Part shown: positions 58,606-64,000 of the stretch, piece after piece
Layout: each line of letters begins with the position of its first letter
Numbering within the stretch: the stretch's first letter is position 1
Source of the DNA: Cryptomeria japonica
Taxonomy: Eukaryota > Streptophyta > Pinopsida > Cupressales > Cupressaceae
Direction: 5' to 3'
Length of the DNA: 64,000 bases
Assembly (NCBI RefSeq): GCF_030272615.1
Contig: NC_081409.1
Coordinates: 618,311,255 to 618,375,254, forward strand
Notes under the pieces: generated by a model
What the model saw: the letters and a program-made list of their open reading frames with translations, nothing else
The model's database searches: none
What the model was told of the DNA's origin: nothing
Position numbers and translations under genes: made by a program

Positions 58606-60529
58606 CCTTCTCCCAAGCCCTGTCTCCTTATCTTCTGGGGTATCTTCCTTCACTTCAATAATACCTGCCAAAGCCTTATCCCCATGGTCATTCTCAATCT
58701 TACTGATAAGAGCCCTCATACTAGTCGAGGGAACCTTAAGAATCTTATGACTTGTCTCACCTATTTTTTGGAGTGTGTTCTCAACTCCATCAAGTCTTTT
58801 TTTAGTGGCCCCTACTCTGTTCTCTAGGCTAAGAAAGCTATTTCGATTAGCATTGATGATCTCCTCTGCATTACCAATAGCTTTGGTAAGCTCGCTGAGA
58901 TAATCAAGGAGGGAATGGAATTCAATTGAGCCTAAAGCTTGTAAACTCTCAATTTTTCCTACTTCTTGGGCTTGCTTGGTTTTAATGCCAGTAATTTCCT
59001 TTTGCATCCAGAGGAGCACCTGTTTGAAGCTATCCATGCTATTATTGATAGAATGGTTAATATCTAGGTGATGCTCTTCCTAGGTCTTATCACCCACAGT
59101 CTCAAGATTCACTTCTAGTCCCACCTCCCTGACATCAAAGCTCTGAGCTTCATTCATAGTCATATCCTCCCCTAGCAGGCCCTTATCCTTAGAATTAGTC
59201 ATGAGAGGTGACTGATTCTTGGTTCCCACATCATTAGTTTTAGGAGTCTTCATTTTCTGCTTCTAGCTCACAAGGGTTTAGACCTCCTCACTTTCAATAT
59301 CCATGTCATTATCAGTCTCATTAACCTCCTCATACCAACTATCCTCATCCTCTCCTCTCTGCTTCTTTTTGGCTGACCCTTTATTCCATTTCCCATGCTC
59401 TATTTTTCTATTTTTCCTGCTCGACCCAACAATTTGGGGGTCATCCGTTGTCTCAACTTTCGTGTCATAGCCTTCGCCTTCCTCATCATCAGAGTCATTA
59501 AGATCCTCTTCCAACTTGGAGACCTCAGCTATATTCAGATGGATGGTAGTGTTCTTGATGTGATTATATAGAATCACCATCAAACCTTCATGCATTGCTG
59601 GGTTGATATTGGGATTGGATATTGCATCCTTGATCCCAACATTAAGGGCGCATAAAAGATAGTATGGAATAGAAATTTTATCTTTATACCTAAAGTGATT
59701 AAGTAAGACAAAATGGTAGTTGTAAACCCTAGTATATTAACCATCGAGAGTGGTAAATTCCATTATAGCAAGAAAAACCCTTCGCCAAATTAATTTAATT
59801 ACCTTTGGTGAGAAGTAGGTATGGCTACCCTTCACCAGTCTAGCTTTCTCCTCCTCATCCTTCGTAAATTTCGTCACGGCAATCTTTTTGTCCCTTTAGA
59901 ACTTGATGTCGTCCATCGGAAGACCCGTTGCCTCAACGATCATAATTTTAGTCACCTTGACCTTCCTATTGCCTATGGTTAATGTGCCTTAATTCTAGCC
60001 CTTCTTGAAGATTTTCATAATTTCAGGTCTTTTCTCTTGTATGCGCTCCATAAAATCAATCATCTTGGCAGCTTGAAGTACCACTCATACTTGCAGACGA
60101 TTCCTCCATTTATCAATGGTGGTAGCCTCCGTTCTCTTGCATTTTCCACCCATAATGTTATTGATATCTATCGTCTGTAACTTCCAGTAGATACCTTTCT
60201 TTGCAATAAACTTTATGTGAGAAACCACTAGAATTTTGTGGGAATTTCTAATGCTTGTGCTCAAGAGGGAGAGAAACACCCATAAAGTATGCAAAGTGAT
60301 CCTGCAATGATTACTGTACCTCCTTCTCGGGTGCATACAAAACCAACTCCTACTGCCATGACCTCTCCTTACACCTCGGGAAATGATTTCAAATCTGACG
60401 TAAGGGTAATAGGATAATGATTTCAAATTTCTTAGAGTAATAGGATAATGATGATTAAGTGTTGGACCTGACCACAAACTTTAATTATTTGGACTTAGAC
60501 AACCCAAAGTCTAAAATACAAGATATATT

Positions 60530-60902
60530 TGTTACAAGTATGGTTGTCGTTGCACCAAAAGATTGACCTATTAATGCCCGATACAACCACTAGACTTATA
60601 GAATCCACAGGAGGTGGTTAAGCCATGTCACAAACTTGAGCACTGCGTTGCACAACACAAGGAGACCAAGGGCGCATGCCATATAAAAATCACCCCAAGT
60701 GCAAGAGAGGGGTTTGAACCTGTGACCAAGCTTTGATACCACTTGTTACAAGCGTGGTTGCCTTTGCACCAAAAGATCGACCTGTTAATGCTCGATACAA
60801 CCACTAGACTTATAGAATCCACAGGTAGTGGTTAAGCCATGTCACAAACCTGAGCATTACACTGGATAGCACAAGGAGACCAAGGGCGCACACCTTGCAA
60901 CA
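60530..60902 (-). mobile_element. TRIM: miniature LTR retrotransposon
   Basis: Two direct repeats start TGTTACAAG (plus-strand) at 60530 and 60744 and match over at least 147 bp (to GGGCGCA). Extending to TGTT...CAACA ends gives about 159-bp LTRs and 373 bp in total. The short centre carries a minus-strand TGGTATCAAAGC, an initiator-Met primer site two bases from the 5' LTR, and a purine-rich TTGGGGTGA near the other LTR. Flanks are ATATT on both sides (60525-60529 and 60903-60907), a plausible target duplication. It has no coding capacity, as expected for TRIMs, and would use enzymes from a Copia/Gypsy relative. Confidence 0.8.
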
Positions 60903-60907
60903 ATATT

Positions 60908-62877
60908 TAAATATTATTACATTCCTGATCACACATAAAAATTTAGAATTTCTCAAGTGTAAAAGTCACCCATTATCCTTGATGTCTGTTATTTATTGGA
61001 CCTAGGATCAAATCAACAATAGGGGTTATGGATTTGGGGCACCATTGTTAGCTTTAGGAAAACTTCAAGGGCTACACCCAATCACCGAGGTCCGCTATGA
61101 TACTTTTTTCTTTTCTTGTGGGGTTTGAGGCTTCGAACTTCCAAATCATAGAAACATATGTCATTCACACTTTCAACACTAAAGACCACCCTCTGATGAA
61201 TCTCTTCAATGCTAGATTCATTATCATTGGTACATAGACTATCTCACTAAATAAAATGAAATTAAACCTAAAAATAAGTGTACTACTTATAGTGTTGTGA
61301 AATTTGTCAACCAAAACATACTTACCAAATTTGGATATCTAGTCAACATAGCTAATGATCAAGAAATGCATTTTGTCAATAAAATTATAAAGGAGTTGTT
61401 ATCTAGTTTCATGATCACTTGTAATTGAATTACACCATATGATCTAGAAGAAAATGGAGACAATTATGCATTGAATAAGAACATTGGAACCATCCTAAGA
61501 AAGATGTGTTAAACAAATATAATAAATTAGAACATCAAAATACTTGCGGTGCTCTGTGCCTCATCCACAACATACAAATGAACAACAAAACACACTCCTT
61601 TTGACCTATTATATTAAATCAAGGCCACTTTAATTTTAAGTTTTATAGCCCATGATCTCCACACAACAATAACATTAAGAAAATCTAGAGGAAGCAAGAA
61701 AGTTAGAAAAAACTCACATTTACGTAGAATGGAGAACATAGAAAGCATTAAAAATGACTAGAACCTCAAGTTAAAATAATTTTAATTTGATGATACGATC
61801 CTTGTGTATGATATAAAATTAAAAAAAATAAAGGAAAACAAATAGTTTAGTGGTTAGGAGCCCATCATATCAATAACATTTTTTTATTTAAGAGCATTTT
61901 GGTTAAGTACATCAGATGACAACACAGTACCATGCTACATGAAAGGATCTTAACTTAAGCATTATCATTAGAATCTAAAATAAATTTTACTTAAAAAAAA
62001 AGTCAAGGTTTTGAAAGGAGGTTGATGTTGGTAGGAAACATAAGTAGTTAGACACAATTCAAGAGATCTTACAACATCTTTTTATATCATGTTTGTGGTT
62101 TATGAAATTAGGAAGATAACATCTAGAATATGGATACTATATATGGGCCACATTCTATCCTTTAGATAGACGAATATCAAAAGATGCCTATTGAGGTATG
62201 TAGAAGGAGATAAATATGAATAGACATTACATGAATATAAGATTTTAGAAGCAAATATACCATGTATAATGAGATGTAAGGATGTATATAACATATTGAA
62301 TTGATAAAAATTATACAAATATTTTAGAGTTCTATATATGATATGTTATATGATGTTTTTATGTTTTATTTAGTACATTAATCTCCTATATGGATCCAAT
62401 CCTTGTCCCCTTGATATGGTCGTGTTTGGTATATAAACTGAAACATTAAGAAAGTCCTTGGGGCTCAAACTTTGATCTCTGTTCGCCATATTTCTCTCTC
62501 ACAAAAACAAAATTATTTTCTTATATGATGTAACTAAATATGTTACTACCATATATAGATATATTAATTTATATAAAACTATATCATGTGATTCCCTTCA
62601 CATACATAACTTTAATAGGCATATTGAGAAAGATAGCTCTAATCATATTTTATATAGATTAGTTATTATATAATCATTTTATACTTTTTCAAAGATTAAG
62701 ATAGTAAATATTAAGGTGAATAACAAAAAGAATGAAAAAATAACTTAGTATTATCAGATACTAATGGATAGAAAATATTATAGTAAAAAATTATTTAAAA
62801 AAAAAAACATAAAAAATGACCCAAATTTAATTTTTTATATTAATAACAAACACAAAATGTTCAAGTTGTAAATTAAA
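60908..62877. other. AT-rich DNA around the Gypsy scrap
   Basis: Apart from the integrase fragment at 61300-61620, I see no coding domain, LTR or RNA gene. Confidence 0.5.
61300..61620 (+). pseudogene. Gypsy integrase fragment
   Basis: Translation from about 61300 reads KFVNQNILTKFG, then NIANDQEMHFVNKIIKELLS and, after a stop, ITPYDLEENGDNYALNKNIG. This is the second catalytic Asp (usually SDQG, here NDQE) to the catalytic Glu region (usually HPQANGQ-E, here ENGDNYA) of Gypsy integrases. It is an isolated scrap with stops; no other domain adjoins it. Confidence 0.75.
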
Positions 62878-63056
62878 ACTAGCATATATACCTTAAATTT
62901 TAATTTAATCTATATAAAATACACCGAGAGATATCCTTCTCGAGGCACCTATTTTTAATCAATTTTATACCCTAAATTGAAATAGGCGCCTCAAGAAGGA
63001 TATCTCTTGGCCTATTTTATATAGATTAAATTAAAATTTAAGGTATATATGCTAGT
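62878..63056. mobile_element. MITE-like near-perfect inverted repeat (179 bp)
   Basis: Left arm 62878-62954 starts ACTAGCATATATACC. The right arm 62980-63056 ends GGTATATATGCTAGT. The roughly 77-bp arms differ at about five positions, with a loop of about 25 bp. There is no coding capacity, and no clear target duplication beyond the ACTAGT ends. A transcript would fold into a long hairpin. Confidence 0.75.
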
Positions 63057-63234
63057 GGCAGTCGTACAACATGACATGGAAAACATAAAATAAAGCAATA
63101 TATAATTATATTGTGTCTTTTTATTAAAATGAATTATATTATAATACTATTATATTATTACATAGAGATATATGAAATACTAAAATCTAAGATATATTAA
63201 ACTTTATTTAATGATAATAGAAAACTTTATTTAA

Positions 63235-64000
63235 TTGCGAGTATTATGGTTATGTTTAGCATTAGGGTTAAGGTTTACATCATGGTTTGGATTAGGTTTA
63301 TGATTAGGGTTAGGGTTTATCGTTAGGGTTATGATAATGCTTAGGTTTTATATCATGGTTAGGGTTAGCATCAACATTAGGGTTTTGTTTTGGTTTAGGA
63401 TTATGGTTAACATTAGGGTTTAGGATTACAGTTAGGATTACGGTTAGGGTTAGGGTTAAGGTTATGTAGTTTAATATTAGGGTTAAATTTATGGTCGGAT
63501 TTATGGTTTAGTGTTAGGATTACAATTATGTTTAGGGTTTACATCAAAGTTAGGGTTAGAGTAAGCATAATTACAATTAGCGTTAGGGTTAGAATTAGAA
63601 TTGGGGGTATGGTTAGGATTAGGATTTGGTTTATAGTTATGTTTTGGATCAGGGTTAGGGTTAGTACTATGTTCAGGATTAAGGTTTATAACATGGTTAG
63701 GGTTATAATTAGGGTTAGGGTTTAGGATTATGATTACGATAATGGTTAGGGTTAGGGTTTATGATTATAATTAGGATTATGGTTAGGGTTAAGGTTTAGT
63801 GTTAAGGAACTTAAGTTTATGGTTAGGGTTTAGTGTCAGGATTACAATTATTATGTTTAGGGTTTACATCAAAGAGGGTTAGAATTAGGGTTATGGTTCA
63901 ATTGCATTAAGGTTAGGGTTAAATTAGTATTAAAGTTCAATTAGGATTAGGGTTTGGGATGGATTAAGGTTAGAAATAGATTTGAATAAAAGTTCAATTT
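63235..64000 (+). repeat. Degenerate telomere-like TTAGGG/TTTAGGG array (continues past window)
   Basis: Dozens of GGGTTAGGGTT and GGGTTTAGG words, mixed with variants such as GGTTAAGG, GGATTAGG and GTTATGG, always with the G-rich strand as plus. Spacing is irregular at 6-7 bp, and both 6- and 7-base forms occur, so it is not a clean plant telomere (TTTAGGG). Confidence 0.85.

Larger units (their letters stand above)
53557..60153 (-). pseudogene. Unrecognised acidic/coiled-coil ORF, interrupted by the foldback element
   Basis: Read from an ATG at 60153. A globular-looking first part has MIDFMERIQEKRPEIMKIF, IMIVEATGLPMDD, TKFTKDEEEKARLVKGSH and YTRVYNYHFVLLNHFRYKD. Next comes a very acidic part with a basic cluster (59278-59595: SKLEEDLNDSDDEEGEGYD, then SAKKKQRGEDED). 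A coiled-coil part follows at 58618-59037 (MDSFKQVLLWMQKEITGIK, ESLQALGSIEFHSLLDYL). The frame stops making sense at about 58605, where the foldback element begins. A matching tail (VPRRTWTSTKKMQIHSKEIE...EMLQKLT, stop at 53557) appears on its far side. At least five stops lie in the first half. I do not recognise the family. It could be a retroelement accessory ORF or a degenerate host gene; no RT or LTR adjoins it. Confidence 0.5.

Noticed and set aside
63528-63725. 65-codon frame rich in Arg, Val and Ile
   Set aside because: It is a translation of the telomere-like array.

Overview
This is a eukaryotic nuclear window from a seed plant, most likely a gymnosperm or another large-genome species. 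The evidence is an AT-rich, repeat-dominated landscape with nested LTR retrotransposons, and one intact-looking intron-containing gene, a B-class/B-sister-type MIKC MADS-box gene that keeps the 42-nt fifth exon. The gymnosperm assignment is inference. No tRNA, rRNA or other host gene could be supported.

Layout. 1-7644: a Tat-like Gypsy LTR retrotransposon (element A), cut by the window start. It has long LTRs and a long frame with a retroviral-type protease and a G-patch-like segment, but no reverse transcriptase, RNase H or integrase, so it looks non-autonomous. Its 3' LTR ends exactly inside the reverse transcriptase of an older, decayed Tat-lineage element (7645 to about 16300). That older element retains RNase H, a second archaeal-type RNase H, integrase, an antisense plant-mobile-domain ORF, a repeat-rich 3' UTR, a polypurine tract and an LTR start. 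16300-24570: AT-rich intergenic DNA.

24758-27391: the MADS-box gene, seven exons, open throughout, with tandem duplications in introns 1 and 5. 27392-31493: AT-rich intergenic DNA. 31494-38418: a decayed Copia element (element B). 38419-40968: the 3' end of a second Copia-like element carrying a coiled-coil extra ORF. 41451-42781: a third Copia-type LTR, probably solo. 44198-45830: a LINE with ORF1 (DUF4283-like plus CCHC knuckle) but no ORF2. 45875-46300: an opposite-strand RNase H fragment.

46486-52090: a structurally complete minus-strand Copia element (element C) with matching CAACC target duplications, tRNA-iMet primer site, polypurine tract and gag-pol. 53705-58605: a foldback-like element whose inverted arms enclose about 3.1 kb of short, self-complementary satellite repeats. 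It interrupts an unrecognised minus-strand ORF (60153 to 53557). 60530-60902: a TRIM mini-retrotransposon. 61300-61620: a Gypsy integrase scrap. 62878-63056: a MITE-like hairpin. 63235-64000: a degenerate telomere-like TTAGGG/TTTAGGG array running off the window.

The functional content is therefore one candidate floral/reproductive regulator in a graveyard of retroelements. The most unusual structures are the foldback element filled with palindromic satellite, the protease-plus-G-patch non-autonomous Tat-like element, and the divergent MADS gene.
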